A stretch of DNA of 64,000 nucleotides from Silene conica (GCA_029255685.2 CM055315.2:27223501-27287500), one strand, 5' to 3'; shown: positions 1 to 13,174, counted from the first letter of the stretch. Notes: generated by a model from the letters alone, not told the origin. Numbers and translations are program-made.

Positions 1-3000
1 GGGCTCCGACACTTCCTCCCATACAAAGCCTCGAAAGGGGCCATCCCAATACTGGCATGATAACTGTTGTTATAAGAAAACTCTATCAATCCCAGTCGAT
101 CCTCCCAAGATCCTCCGAACTCAAGTACGCATGCCCTCAACATGTCCTCAAGGGTCTGAATCGTTCTCTCAGTCTGACCGTCAGTAGCTGGATGGAAAGC
201 TGTGCTCATCTTCAATTGCGTACCCAAAGCGGCCTGCAACTCTTGCCAAAATCTAGATATGAACCTCGAGTCTCGATCTGAAACAATGTCCTTGGGTACG
301 CCATGCAATTTGACCAAATTCTGAACGTATGAATTAGCCAACTCGGCTTTACTGCAGGTATCTTTCATCGGAATAAAGTGAGCAAACTTAGTCAAACGAT
401 CCACAATCACCCAAATCATGTTGTTGCCCCTTTGAGTCCGAGGCAACCCCACGATAAAATCCATCGAAATGTTCTCCCACTTCCACTCTGGTACATCTAA
501 AGGTTGAACGTTTCCTTGTGGTCTCTTATGCTCCCCTTTCACTCTCTGACATATCAAACACCTTGACACAAACTCTGCGACTTCCTTCTTCATATTTGGC
601 CACCAGAATGTCTTCTTAAGATCTTTGTACAACTTATCACCCCCTGGGTGAACGGAATATGGAGTAGCATGAGCTTCAGTCAGGATTTTCTTCTTTAGCT
701 CCTCAATATCCGGAACACACCATCGCCCACTGAACCTCAAACTACCGTCGGTATGAATACTGAACTTGGATGCAGCCTCTCCAACCTCACTCTCAACCAT
801 CCCGCGCCACTTCTGGATTCTCGCATCACTCTTTTGCAACTCCCGAATCTCTCCATACAACTCAGGCTCCACTGTCAAGTCACTAAGAGCGTCCCCTTTC
901 CGGATCATGAAAATTCCCATCTCCCTTAGTTCGCCATGCAACCTCACTCTCGATCTAGCACAACTCAAAGCATGAACATAGTTCCTACTTAGGGCATCAG
1001 CTACCACATTGGCCTTGCCTTCGTGGTAGACAATCTGCATATCATAGTCTCCAATCAGCTCTATCCACCTCCTCTGTCTCATGTTCAACTCTCGCTGGGT
1101 GTAAATATACTTCAAACTCTTGTGATCAGAAAACACCTTAAAAGTGGCTCCATAAAGGTAATGGCGCCACAATTTAAGTGCAAAGACCACTGCTCCCAAT
1201 TCCAAATCATGGGTCGGATAATTTTCTTCATAGGTCTTCAATTGGCGAGAAGCATACGCGATCACCCTGCCATTCTGCATTAGCACACAACCCAACCCAT
1301 GCTTCGAAGCGTCAGTATAAACTTCAAAGTTATCACTCCCGACCGGCAAAGCAAGGATAAGAGCTGTTGTCAGGCGTTCCTTAAGGGTCAGGAATGCCTT
1401 CTCACAACTCTCATCCCAGACGAAACGGTTCTCCTTTCTCATTAACGATGTCAACGGCTTTGCTATCTTCGAGAAATCCTTCACAAACCTCCGATAATAA
1501 CCTGCCAATCCCAGGAAGCTTCGAATCTCACTCACATTCTTTGGACTTTGCCACTTAGTCACGACATCGATCTTACTAGGATCGACAGATACCCCCTCCT
1601 TGGAAATTACATGCCCCAGAAATGCGACTTTATTCAACCAGAACTCACACTTGCTCAACTTAGCGTTGAGCTTATGCTCCTCCAGGGTCTGAAGTACTCT
1701 CCTCAAATGATCCTCGTGCTCTTCCGCATTCTTGGAATACACTAGGATATCATCGATGAATACCACCACGAACTTATCCAGAAATGGGCTAAAGACTCGG
1801 TTCATCAAATCCATGAACACAGCTGGAGCGTTTGTCAAACCGAATGGCATAACCACAAATTCGTAGTGGCCATACCTCGTTCTGAAAGCGGTCTTTTTGG
1901 AATATCTTCATCTTTTATTCTCAACTGGTGATACCCGGATCTCAAATCAATCTTAGAGAAGACCCCAGCTCCACTTAATTGATCGAACAAGTCGTCAATT
2001 CTTGGCAAAGGATAACGGTTCTTGATGGTCACATTGTTCAACTCTCGATAGTCAACACAAAGCCTCAAACTCCCATCCTTCTTCTTCACAAACAGAACAG
2101 GTGCTCCCCAGGGTGACACACTGGGTCGAATGAATCATTTCTCAGCTAATTCATCCAACTGCTTCTTCAATTCCTCCATCTCCTTTGGTCCCATACGGTA
2201 CGGTGATTTAGATATTGGTCCCGCCCCTGGTTTTAGGTCAATGGAAAATTCCACTTCCCTCCTTGGCGGCAATCCAGGAACGTCATCTCTGAATACTCCT
2301 TCAAACTCCCGCACCACAGGTATCTCACTAGTCTTAGGAGTCTCAGCCTCACAATTCCACATTTGGCACAAGATCAGACTCTCTCCTTTCCTCAAGCTAG
2401 ACTTAAGGGTATTGACGGAAATGAATTTGATTTTAGGTTTGACTCGGTATCCCTTGTAGGACACCCTCACTCCCTTAGGTCCCCTCAAGGAAATTTTCTT
2501 TTGATGACAGTCGATAAAAGCCCGATACTTCCCCAGCCAGTCCATCCCTAGGATCACCTCGAAACCCCCCAGTGGAAATTCTATGAGGTCACAATAAAAA
2601 ATTGCTTCCCCGATTTTGATGGGTACACTCCCATAAACCCTATTACAAGTTATCGACTCTCCTGAAGGTATGGTCACTGAGTCCGCGACCCAATCAAACC
2701 TCTCAAGTCCCAAGGCCCTAACATGCTCTCTAGACACAAAAGAATGGGTAGCACCGGAATCGAAAAGTACGAAAGTAGGTTTAGAGTTCACAAGAAAAGT
2801 ACCGGTTACCACATGAGCATCATCCTTAGCTGCCCGTTTTCCCATGGCAAAAAGCTTGCCACTGGATTTGACTCCACTCTGACTGGCACTAGATGTCCCA
2901 GCCTGCTGGTTCCCTTCTGCTCCCGTCTTCGGATTGCTTCCATTCCCATGGTATTGATTTTGGTATGAACGATTCTGATTGTTGTTGACGTTCCTCTGAT

Positions 3001-4023
3001 AGTTGCTGCTGCCTCCAGACTTCGCACCCCCACCATAGTTTGTCATAGGTGTACGATAGCCACTGCTACCATAGGACTGAGTGCGGGATCCCTGATATCC
3101 GGATGTAGGCGTACGATAACCCCCGGAGTGATTCCCTCCAAATGAGCGACAAACTGCCTGCTTGTGTCCCCTCTTTCCACAGCCAAAACAAACTATCCCA
3201 ACCGAACCACTGCCAGAACCCCCACTCATGTGATTACCCCCACTCTGATTCCTCACTCCTCCGGAAGCATTGTTGCTGAAATACCCACTATACTTGTTGG
3301 TTCTTTGTTTCTTTGTCCCAGAACTCTCCGTCACTACTTCAGCCTTCCTCTTTTCAGATTTTGACCTCTTGTCTTCCTTAATCATATCTGAAAGCCTCTG
3401 CGCCGCCCCAGCCCTTAAGTAGATGTCCCGGACTGTGGTGGGCGGAGCTGCAATCAGTCTCTTCTTGATGTTGATTGACAACCCCCTCTCAAACTTCATC
3501 GCCAGCATAGCATCATCAAAACCCATTTCCCCACGTAGCTCACCAACTGGATAAACTTCCTGTAATAAGCCTCCACCGTCATGTCCTCCGTCATCCTGAA
3601 GGTGTCAAACTCCTCTCTCAGCTTACTTTTCTGGAATTCTGGTAGGAATACTTCATATAAGATCCTCTTGAATGCGATCCAAGCAACAAACTCGGTCCCA
3701 TCCTCTCTAGCTGCCTCACGGATTTCTCCTTTGTTCCCAGTCCACCAGTCTCCGGCCATACCCCTCAGGTAGTGGGCTGCTTGGTCAACCCTCAATTCCT
3801 CGGGGAAGTCCACCAACTCGAACAAGTTACTGAATTCCCGGCACCAAGCCCCTAGCAGATGAGGTTCCCCCTCCCCGGTGAATTGGGTAAGGTGATGCCT
3901 CGCAATAATCGTACTCATCTTTGCGGAATCCATGCGTTTGGCCTTTAGGGCTTCGTTCTCGGCTATCAAACGATTCAACTCCTCTTGCGTGATGTTAGCG
4001 ACATTACTTCTTCGCGGAGGCAT
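1..4023 (-). pseudogene. gag-pol of chromovirus A1, three disabling lesions, 3' end off-window
   Basis: Start is the ATG at 4021-4023, reading MPPRR as in the paralogue. Order: gag with a CX2CX4HX4C zinc knuckle (about 3170-3200), aspartic protease with an intact DSGA motif (near 2765), reverse transcriptase, RNase H, and integrase running off the edge. Three lesions are seen against the copy at 37985-42574: a 1-bp loss near 3525-3533 that splits gag, a nonsense TGA at 2133-2135 where the paralogue has glycine, and a 2-bp gain in a T run near 1893-1898 inside reverse transcriptase. I read the frame below that point codon by codon to position 3 and found no further stop, so the copy is young. 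It retains the protease aspartate that the otherwise intact paralogue has lost. Confidence 0.92.
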
Positions 4024-4550
4024 ACTATAATACAAAAGAAAGAAATGAGTCCCGACTCAGGTGGGCACCCATTTGGGTTAGGGCTATGTTCCCTAAGCAT
4101 CAAAGTCAATAAACTATTATCATATAGAGTAGTACTTTTCTATAACATGGCTCGGGGATCAAATAACCGCATATCGCTAGGCATGAAAAACAAATACTAA
4201 CATGATTCAAATCAACTCATATATCCATATTAATATACACCTTTTGTATTCATACAAAATGAAATTCTTTCCAAACGGACACATATACCAAGAGTTCTCA
4301 TAACATTCTTATCACAGTATACCACCACTTTCATCACCTCCTAATCTACCCTTTTTCTCTCGTATATGCACTCTGGGTTCCCGGGTAAAACTGAGAGGGC
4401 CAATGGTTCGGTGTGAGGGGGCCCCAGACTCATACTTTTCCTTTAGTGTGATCCTAACAGTCCTATCCCGGGGTTCATTTTATTTAGACTCTCCTACATT
4501 CATTGGGTTCATTAGGTTAGGCTTGAGGATCGTTCGCTCTGATTCCACTT
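4024..4550 (-). other. A1 untranslated leader
   Basis: Non-coding leader between primer site and gag. It contains a block also found in A2 and C, including the palindrome GGGGCCCC at 4418-4425. This is the expected place for packaging and dimerisation signals of the genomic RNA, but that role is inferred. Confidence 0.7.
4536..4547 (-). promoter_or_regulatory. Primer-binding site, tRNA-iMet type, one mismatch
   Basis: On the minus strand this reads TGGAATCAGAGC. The usual initiator-Met site, present in A2, B and C, is TGGTATCAGAGC. It lies three bases from the LTR edge, as expected for first-strand priming. Confidence 0.85.
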
Positions 4551-4956
4551 TGTAACACCCCCACTTATTTAAGGGCCTGGACTAGGACTCCCCAGATAAA
4601 TAAGAGTGTTTCCTTCTCGGTTTCCCGAGACAGTAGATACAAAGGAAAGATAAACAGTACTTTAATTATAATTTAAACTCCATAACATGTTCTTACAACT
4701 GTATCAAAACTGTCTTATGAAAAGAAAGTACAACTCATGATAATTGATTATGGTGATCTAGACTCTAGTCTGGTCCGGATCCAAGCTCTCTCTTCCCATA
4801 GCTTCCCATAATCTCAGCCACCTGTCAATCTGCTCCCCAATAAATTGGTTCATCACAAGTGATCACGAATCCACAGGGTCAACCACGAGGTTGAGTAGAG
4901 GAAAATAAATAATCAAACAATATCATATATATATAGGGATTCAATCATCCCTTCTC

Positions 4957-5055
4957 CGCACCGATCACAAGGCCAATAACTCCGCACCGCTCCCAAGGCC
5001 ATTAACTCCGCACCGATCACAATGCCAATTAACTCCGCACCGATCACAACGCCCA
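4957..5055. repeat. Four direct repeats with core ACTCCGCACCG in the A1 LTR
   Basis: Four units of about 26-30 bp share CTCCGCACCG followed by a CACAAxGCC-like spacer. The homologous tract in A2 LTRs has six units with a somewhat different spacer, so the array has changed copy number and sequence between copies of one family. Confidence 0.8.
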
Positions 5056-6461
5056 TTTCTCATCACCTCATATCGTATCACAGATGTATATATATATAAA
5101 CAAATAACACAAAATTCCAAGTCATATGATATGTAAAATAACCATGCTTAACATCAATCAACCAAGTAATCGTCATTATATGCACAGTAATTCCCCTACC
5201 TCAAATAGCAGGAATGCAGATAATCCAAGGCTTGCTAGAAATGTTCCACGCGAAACCCGCTACCTAAACACATATACGTAACGAATAAATAACCTTCCCG
5301 AACCCCTTAACAAACCACACTTACTATAAATAGAAACCTTCCATAAGTGGAAAGTTTCCAAAAATAGAAAATTTCCAATTATAGAAACTTTCCAAATATA
5401 TAACTTTCCAAATATAGGAACTCCCATGACTTAAATAATTCCCGACTCGCAACTTAAATTAATACGATTCAGACCAACGCAAATAAAGGATAAAGTATTA
5501 AGGTAAACTTAGTAATACTATTAACCATAATAAACATCATAATGTTTTAATAATAATAATAATAATAATAATAATCATAATAAACGTAATAACAAACGCC
5601 AAAACTACCAGCCAACCCGACACCAAACCCGTGACTCCAAGTCCTCTTTTAACCACCACGTGACAACCCCCTGACCACCAACAACCGCCGACCCTGCGCC
5701 CCTACTGCCGGCTGTACCTCCGACCACCAGCAACCCTATCGTCGGTCGCCGGCGAGGTGAACCAGACACAAACCCAGACCTGGTTCCTCTCCTATACGAC
5801 TATGCCACCCCCTGAACAGAACCCTGTCGACGCAGCCACCAGTACTACCACCACCCACAGCCACCTTCTACGCCTTCCCTGACACCCGACTCACACACCA
5901 CGGTGGTGCCACTGTGTCGACCTCCCCCGAGTCAACAGTGGTACCACCACCTTACACCCCCCTGCGAAAACACGACCTGACCAGAGACCAAAACCGAGAC
6001 CAACAGTGGAAACGAATCTTCCCTTCGACACAACCACCACCGACTACAACCACTGACACCACCACCATCTGACTACCCCACAGACCACCAGTGCAGAAAA
6101 CGCAAATAAGGACTAAGACCAGAGACGCACTACCCATCGACATCAATACGAATATACATGAATTCACCATATACAGAAGAAACAACCGACATACTTACCT
6201 GAATTCGGGTCAAAAACGATGGGTCTTAGGCTGTCTTAACTGGCCGGAAAACCCTCTCTCTTCTTCTATGTAGTGACGGCAGTAGGCTAGGTCATTGGGA
6301 TGCGTGAATAAGAAACTAGGGTAAGGGAAAACAACCTCTTATAAGTCGGCATTAGGCTGCTTATGAGAGGTGTTTTTATTTTGTGTTTTATTTCCTAATT
6401 AGGGTTTCAAACAACCGGGTTGTGTATTTGCATACGGAACGAAGCCCACACCACCATCCAA

Positions 6462-6545
6462 GAGATCCCTAGTTCGAACCCCACAAGAAGCATGACACAC
6501 ATACAAGAGGTACCTAGTTCGAACCCCACAAGAAGCACGACACAC
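6462..6545. repeat. Tandem duplication containing CTAGTTCGAACCCCACAAG
   Basis: Two near-identical units of about 50 bp repeat CTAGTTCGAACCCCACAAG and GACACACAT. The core resembles a tRNA T-arm (TTCGAA), but there is no tRNA gene. The A2 LTR has a single related motif near 37660. Confidence 0.75.
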
Positions 6546-6686
6546 ATAAACGCTTATAAACGAAACAAGTACTATCAATGCTATTAACATCGCATCAAAC
6601 AAAACCCCATAACTAAACATAAAACCGTTTAGCTACCTTAAACAAGCAATTAAGGTAGTATCGTAACCAAAATTCGAGGTATTACA

Positions 6687-7437
6687 GACGATGCCGCGTG
6701 TGCTAGAAATGCTCTCCAATTGCCTTGCAATATGGGGAGAGGTTTTGTGAGGTTTTAGATGTGAGATCTAGGTTTTGGGAAAAGACAGTTCTCAAAACCT
6801 AATTACTGTGAAAAGTGAATTACCAGTAGAAGAGTTAGAGTTCTGACAAAAGGAGAATTCTTCTCCTTTTGTAATCCACTCGGCCGAATTAGGGTAGGGT
6901 GAGAGTGGGCTTTAATTATAAATCGTATACATGTTATCAGATATTAATGCAGTCGATACATTAATAACGGTCTGATAAAAATACGATATTGTATAATTAG
7001 CTAAATTAATATAACTGCTTATATTAATACACGAATTCAATATTTAATTAAATATAACCGTTTATATTTAATTTACGAATTAATCATGTAATCCGTATTA
7101 GCTTAAAATTATTTAATCCGTATTAAGTAATAATTATCTCAACATCTCATTGACTAATTTAATAGTCAATACCCCTGACTAACTGTTTAGTCATATCCGG
7201 CTTAAATGTGACTGTATTTTCATACCTTCACATCTCTCAAACATGTCCTATAGGTGTGACATATAGGGACCAGTTGATCACCGTCATCCGTATGACAATA
7301 ACGTCAAACTTATCTAGCATGACAACCGTTATTGATAAACGTTGGTCAACTGATAAAAATACGGAAGTATGCCCTTGTGATCCTTTAAGAGATTTAGTAA
7401 GTCATTGTACTAACTGTCAAGGACACAAGCCCCAACA
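6687..7437 (-). repeat. Truncated copia LTR (E family), inverted
   Basis: The reverse complement starts TGTTGGGGC at 7437 and follows the LTR at 58489-59473 closely; its left end is cut by A1. No polypurine tract or primer site is visible on the right side. It is therefore either a 5' LTR whose interior lies left of A1, or a solo LTR. Confidence 0.85.
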
Positions 7438-7628
7438 CTAAGATCGAAAGCATGGTGAGGGTTAGACCTGCTACAAAAATTAGAGTGCCCTTGTAAGTTG
7501 CGAGAGCCCACTAGAAGCATTTTAGGGCGAATAGCGATCCTAGAGGACCTTTTCACTACCTCTTAGACCGATAATTGCGACTGATCTGCGACCTAAACTA
7601 CAATCATTACACTTTCATTGTTGAACCG
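7438..7628 (+). repeat. Left fragment of an Athila-like LTR remnant
   Basis: No coding sequence. The text resembles LTR middle sections of Athila/Tat-type elements (TTGCGAGAGCCCACTAG, then GGACCTTTTCAC). It continues after element G at 12662, since the 5-bp duplication AACCG flanks G. Family assignment is by recollection of such LTRs and is weak. Confidence 0.45.
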
Positions 7629-8854
7629 TGTTGGGAAATGTGTCCTCAACAATAGTGCGATCATGTAATTAAATCTCATGAAGAGAATATGCAGGGGATG
7701 ATCCGATATTATATAGTCAACTGACCAACATTAATCGATCGGTAATGATTGACTGACTAGAATTTGACTTTACTGTCGTATGACGGTGGTGGTCAGTTGA
7801 TCCCTTTAGGTCACACCTACAGGATAATCCCCTTAATTGATATATTGATCAATTGTATATGATACGAGTTGATCAAATTCCTTAAAATCAAATATCGAGA
7901 AATCAGAGATTAAATCTTAATGTAAGATTTATATTGGAAACTGAAACGTGTCAATTGTCAAATATTAATCGATATTTATGAAATATCGAAATTAGAATGA
8001 GAAAGGTTCGTGGTTATAACAAACGTTGTAGATCGTATTGACGATTATTATAATAACCATGCTTTGGGAAGGTAATTACGAATTACTAAATAAATTTGTT
8101 AAATATGATTTAATTAATTTAGAAATAATATTTATTTGATAAATATGTATTTTTAAATTAATACAATTGTATAATGTCACATAGGATGTCACATGTCACA
8201 CAATTGTACAAATTACAAATTGTAAAATGAAAGTCCATTTTACACATAAAAGTGGCGTATGATTGTGTGTGTTATAAGGACTAATTTGTTTAAATTAGTA
8301 GATGAAAAACACAATCATTAGAGAGGAATGATGCCTAAGTTGTAGGCATGCAATGCTATTTTGAATGGGTAAGAACAGGCAACGCCTAACCCTTCCCCAT
8401 GCAACCATCTACACGGCACAACCCCTCACCCACCATATATGTGAATTCTTCACATTTCCTCATTCATTCCAACCTTAAGTTAATTTTCTAGTAAGAGAAA
8501 ATGTTACAAAATCCTCAAAAATATTATTAGATAATATTCATAAAATATTATAATAGTTATAGTATTATCTCGGTTATTGTTCCAATTAGATTCGAACTCG
8601 GTTTTGAGAAAAACCGATTCTTGCTCACCTAGTCCGTGAAATATTTCGGTATTAAGGGTATATCTTGGGTGCATCGTAAAGGAGGCAAGCTACTTTGGTT
8701 GCTCCCCTGAGGATCGTCCTAGCTTATTTGGACCGAATGTAAGGGTCCGAATCTTTCATTTCCGCATTTTCATTTGCATGCATAAAGATCTTGTCACCTA
8801 AAATTAAATTGTTAATTTGGTAAGTTAATTAGTGTGACTAATTTTATAGTAGGG
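7629..8854 (+). repeat. 5' LTR of element G, 3' end missing
   Basis: Aligns with 11417 onward until the string TATAGTAGGG, then diverges. The last 20 or so bases found in the 3' LTR, ending CCCTACA, are absent, and so is any primer site. Confidence 0.85.
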
Positions 8855-11416
8855 TTATTTTGTCAACTTTTGTATGTTGATACAAGTTGTTGACTCTCAC
8901 CCTTTTATAATTGTTTTAAAGGGGCTCCCTCCATGGACAAAGACAAGGAGAAAGAAAAGGAAGCTTGAAGTTCCTTTCATGGATTGTTATAGTAGCATCC
9001 GAAGATTGAAGACATAAAGAGCTTAGCTCTAATTTTCATTGATGTCTTCTTTCGATTATGCATTTTAATTTTAAGAACATTGTCTTTCTTGTATGACAAG
9101 GATTTTGTTTTTCCAAACAATGGTTGTAATGTTGAATATTGGTGACTTGGTTTTCAACCCAAGTCATCCTTTTGTTCTTAAATCAAATTGTTGTTTTTAA
9201 ATGCATTTTATACTTTATAACATGAGTTGATATGATCTTCATAAATCGTAACAAAGTACCTTGAATAGTTCATTGTACGCTTGACATGATAGGATCATAA
9301 TCAAATAAACTAATTTGATTTGTTTAAAGGACAATCACACCTCAGTGAAAACACTCAATCAATATAAGATATAAACATCAAACTCGGATGTGAGTTAATT
9401 AGTTCATTATAAGATGATCATTTTAAGTGAAAATGAGAACTAATATCTCACCACTCATAATACTTACAATCCAATACATTGTTTATGGGCGAAATTGTTA
9501 TCCTTGTAAGAATAAAAGTTATTTTAAAGGATAGAGTGGGAGAAATTTTACGCCCGCAAACCAATGGATTAAATATGGGATCTTAGAGAAGCATCCTATA
9601 TGGGGTCCTTGAGAAGAACGCTAAATGAATGGATAGAAGAATCTACGAGAGGACACAGAAGAAACTACGCGAAGACACAAAAGAAAATGTTCTTTATGTC
9701 ATTAGTTCCTAGAGAGGATAAAAGGAACCGCGTGTATAAACGAAAGGAAAACGTTTCCGTGAAGTTAATGTTTCTAATTTTATAAGATAATAGAGGAGAA
9801 ATCGTCTCCTGTTCTCTTGATGGTAGAGTTCCTTATTCTAAAGGATTATAGAGGAGAAATCATTTCCTGGTGTTTTCCAAGGGAACGAGGACGAGAAATG
9901 AAATGTTCATAAGAGAAGATGTTGATTGAGTAGGAGCTAATCACTATAGAGATAGTGATAGTTATTTAACTATAAAGATAGTGATACAAAATTCAGTGGG
10001 AGAAATAGTCATTAGTAAGTTGAACCTACCATTGAGAGAGAATGACGATTCTTTAAATGTAAAGAATGAAAGGTTTTCAATTCTAGATGAGTAAAAATGT
10101 TATAACATCATAGGATGATGGAGAATCATAGGAGAGTTTATTATATGATAATGAAACGTCACCTATTGAAGATCAACAAGGTTGGATAAATTATTCATAT
10201 CGATGAATATAGAATCACCTAGATATGAACGTGATGATTCGTATGACCTTGATTAACATGCCAAGATGTTGAGACAAAAGCCTTATTTCGATATAAGTTC
10301 TCGAGGAGAACTAGTGAATGGAATCTAGGTAAACTACGTACAATATGAATTCTAGTACAATGTGAATGTGTACATGAGAGTGATAAGTTGATCCCTCTTA
10401 CATATCAACATGTCACGAGTTATAAGATAACAGTGGGAGCTTCCTTCAGGAAAGGAAACTCATATCTAGTATGAGTACTAGACATGTACTTGAATAAGAT
10501 CATGTTATACGAGATAATATGAGTCAGAAGGAAACCGAAATTTGTAGGCTTGGATGACGTGAATAAATGATGTATTCACATATCAAACCATTAATACAAA
10601 TTGATGGATGAGCATCAAAGATTGTATAGTGTGGAACAGTAATAATGTATTGACTATTCATACATGACAATTAATCTTATCGTTTGAGTTATCATTAACT
10701 CACTATTGATAAATACTTTGTCAAATCCAAATGGGTTGTGGGAGACAATTCTGAACCCCATGAAGTGAATTGGATTAACTTAGTATATATGGCCCATAGT
10801 CGCTTGTATGAGGTGACGTCTCGAAGCGACTAGAGTGTGAGGCGATTGATGGCAAGTTCAAATGCCATAGAGTCATATGGGATGACTAGTCGATCACATA
10901 GGCGGACTATAGGAGACACTTTGTCGGGCAACAAGTGACCGCTTATAGAGTTCTGGAAATTTTATAATAGCCTGGTCGTGGCGAGAGCTACTATAGTATT
11001 CTCATGAGTCGATTCTTAGACTAGAGACTGTTCGCCCAAGGTGGCACAGTTTCAGAGTGACTTTGATTAATGCTCTACGATCTTCCATAAAAGGGGTCAA
11101 ATGGGCATCTTTTGGGTCATAATGGACTGTGTTAGTTGAAGGGAACAGTAGGATATGAATTGTCCAACCCCTTGTCAGATTTATCTTAAATCTCTGGGCC
11201 ACTCGAGGAGAAATTAACTGGAAATGCGTGGCCATGCTCGGAAGGTATCTATGGTAGATAATTCCGGTCAAAGCAGTTAAATCACCAGATCGAGGAAATC
11301 GCTCACGATATTTTCAAATGCAAGTACGACCTGTAAGACACCTTGCAAAGAGTGGGAGATGATGTAATGGGATAAGAGAATCGGTGACGCACACTTGTCG
11401 AGGACAAGTGGGAGAT
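8855..11416 (+). other. Interior of element G, no recognisable genes
   Basis: AT-rich sequence with stops in all frames and no gag, protease, reverse transcriptase or integrase motif I can see. A strong inverted repeat sits at 8862-8894 where a primer site would be expected. The polypurine-like motif AGTGGGAG occurs at 9535, 9995 and 10432 as well as at the true tract near 11406. Confidence 0.75.
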
Positions 11417-12656
11417 TGTTGGGAAATGTGTCCTCAACAATAGTGCGATCACGTAATTAATTCTCATGAAGAGAATATGCAAGGGATGATCCGATATTAT
11501 ATAGTCAACTGACCAACATTAATCGGTAATGATTGGTTGACTAGAGTTTGACATTACTGTCGTATGACAGTGGTGGTCAGTTTATTCTTTAGGTCACACC
11601 TATAGGATAATCCCCTTAATTGATATATTGATCAATTGTATACGATACGAGTTGATCAAATTCCTTAAAATCAAATATCGAGACATCAGAGGTTAAATAT
11701 TAATGGAAGATTTATATTTGAAATTGAAACGTGTCAATTGTCAAATATTAATCGATATTTATGAAATATCGAAATTAGAATGAGAAAAGTGCGTGGTTAT
11801 AACAAACGTTGTATATCGTATTGATGATTATTATAATAACCATGTTTTGGGACGGTAATTACGAATTACTAAATAAATTTGTTAAATATGATTTAATTAA
11901 TTTAGAAATAATATTTATTTGATAAATATGTATTTTTAAATTAATACAATTGTATAATGTCACATAGGATGTCACATGTCACACAATTGTACAAATTACA
12001 AATTGTAAAATGAAAGTCCATTTTACACATAAAAGTGGCGTATGATTGTGTGTGTTATAAGGACTAACTTGTTTAAATTAGTAGATGAAAAACACAATCA
12101 TTAGAGAGGAATGATGCCTAAGTTGTAGGCATGCAATCCTATTTTGAATGGGTAAGAACATGCAACGCCTAACCCTTCCCCATGCAACCATCTACATGGC
12201 ACAACCCCTCACCCACCATATATGTGAATTGTTCACATTTCCTCATTCATTCCAACCTTAAGTTAATTTTCTAGTAAGAGAAAATGTAACAAAATCCTCT
12301 AAAATATTATTAGATAATATTCATAAAATATTATAATAGTTATAGTATTATCTCGGTTATTGTTCCAATTAGATTAGAACTCGGTTTTGAGAAAACCGAT
12401 TCTTGCTCACCTAGTCCTCGAAAGATTTCGGTATTAAGGGTATATCTTTGGTGCATCATAAAGGAGGCAAACTACTTTGATTGCTCCCCTGAGGATCGTC
12501 CTAGCATATTTGGACCGAATGTAAGGGTACGAATCTTTCATTTCCGCATTTTCATTTGCATGCATAAAGCTCTTGCCACCTAAAATTAAATTGTTAATTT
12601 GGTAAGTTAATTAGTATGACTAATTTTATAGTAGGGCTAGTATGACGAACCCTACA
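11417..12656 (+). repeat. 3' LTR of element G
   Basis: Starts TGTTGGGAAATG directly after the polypurine tract and ends CCCTACA before the duplication AACCG. About 1.24 kb, complete at both ends. Confidence 0.88.
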
Positions 12657-12661
12657 AACCG

Positions 12662-12910
12662 ACTATCCTAGTTTTCTCTCCCTTATATTTTTAGACTGTT
12701 TTCTTTTACGCTCTTTATTCTCTCTTTCCTTCACTTTACTTTTAAATTAGTCAAAACAAACAATCAAAACCCCCAAATTCGGTTACTTCGAGGACTTTAA
12801 TTTAGCTATTAAAATTTATATATATGTCTCCCTGTGGATACGATCCCGACTTCCTTGCTACATTAGTTAGGCCAGTTGGTTATCTTTGATAGGGTTGCGA
12901 CAGTCGTGTC
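12662..12910 (+). repeat. Right fragment of the Athila-like LTR remnant
   Basis: Continues the sequence interrupted at 7628. It includes CTCCCTGTGGATACGATCCC and ends near GTCGTGTCA, resembling the 3' part of Athila/Tat-type LTRs. The outer end is not proven. Confidence 0.45.
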
Positions 12911-13174
12911 AACATGCATTTTAGAATAATCGTTAAAAACGACCGTGTCAATTATAATTATCTAGTTCACCGATTTAATTCACTTAAAGACGATAGATAA
13001 TAAATTGACAAGACCTCTATATTATTAAAACAATTTAGATTAGCCTTATCAAATAGTAGAACCCATGAGCTTCTATTTTGTGGGGTGGTGCTAGTCCAAT
13101 GGGCAGTACGAACCCCATTACGTAGGATAAGTGGGGCGATGAGGTGGATTCAGTCAAGTGGGCGGATCGCATCT
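12911..13174. other. Unassigned intergenic sequence
   Basis: No reading frame, repeat partner or family resemblance seen in this window. It abuts the truncated left LTR of B, so it spans at least one deletion or insertion junction. Confidence 0.5.

Larger units (their letters stand above)
1..6686 (-). mobile_element. Ty3/gypsy chromovirus copy A1 (Tekay/Del-like), cut by the window edge
   Basis: A minus-strand LTR retrotransposon. The window holds its 5' LTR (4551-6686), primer site, leader and most of a broken gag-pol. The end of pol, the polypurine tract and the 3' LTR lie beyond position 1. It is a paralogue of the complete element at 35668-55596: window base 1 aligns with about 38562 there. 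The element sits inside an inverted copia LTR, because the sequence after 6686 continues as copia LTR. Chromovirus assignment comes from the paralogue, which keeps its chromodomain. Confidence 0.93.
4551..6686 (-). repeat. 5' LTR of chromovirus A1
   Basis: On the plus strand it starts TGTAACACCCCC and ends GGTATTACA, matching the A2 LTR termini; length is about 2.1 kb. A TATA-like TATAAG (minus strand) sits at 6338-6343, the same relative place as in A2. It holds short direct repeats, an AAT microsatellite (about 5550-5572) and runs of a TAGAAACTTTCC-like motif near 5340-5410. The short open frames inside are not genes. Confidence 0.92.
7629..12656 (+). mobile_element. Copia-like LTR element G, non-autonomous
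   Basis: Two LTRs starting TGTTGGGAAATG (7629 and 11417) enclose about 2.6 kb with no recognisable gag or pol. The target duplication AACCG (7624-7628 and 12657-12661) shows one insertion. The polypurine tract AAGTGGGAGA precedes the 3' LTR, the usual copia form, and LTR layout resembles the E-family copia LTR. The two LTRs differ at many positions by eye, including short indels, so this is one of the older insertions. Confidence 0.87.

Noticed and set aside
4957-5055. Further covarying hairpin array in the A-family LTRs (ACTCCGCACCG repeats)
   Set aside because: The units are plain direct repeats; spacers are not complementary to each other.
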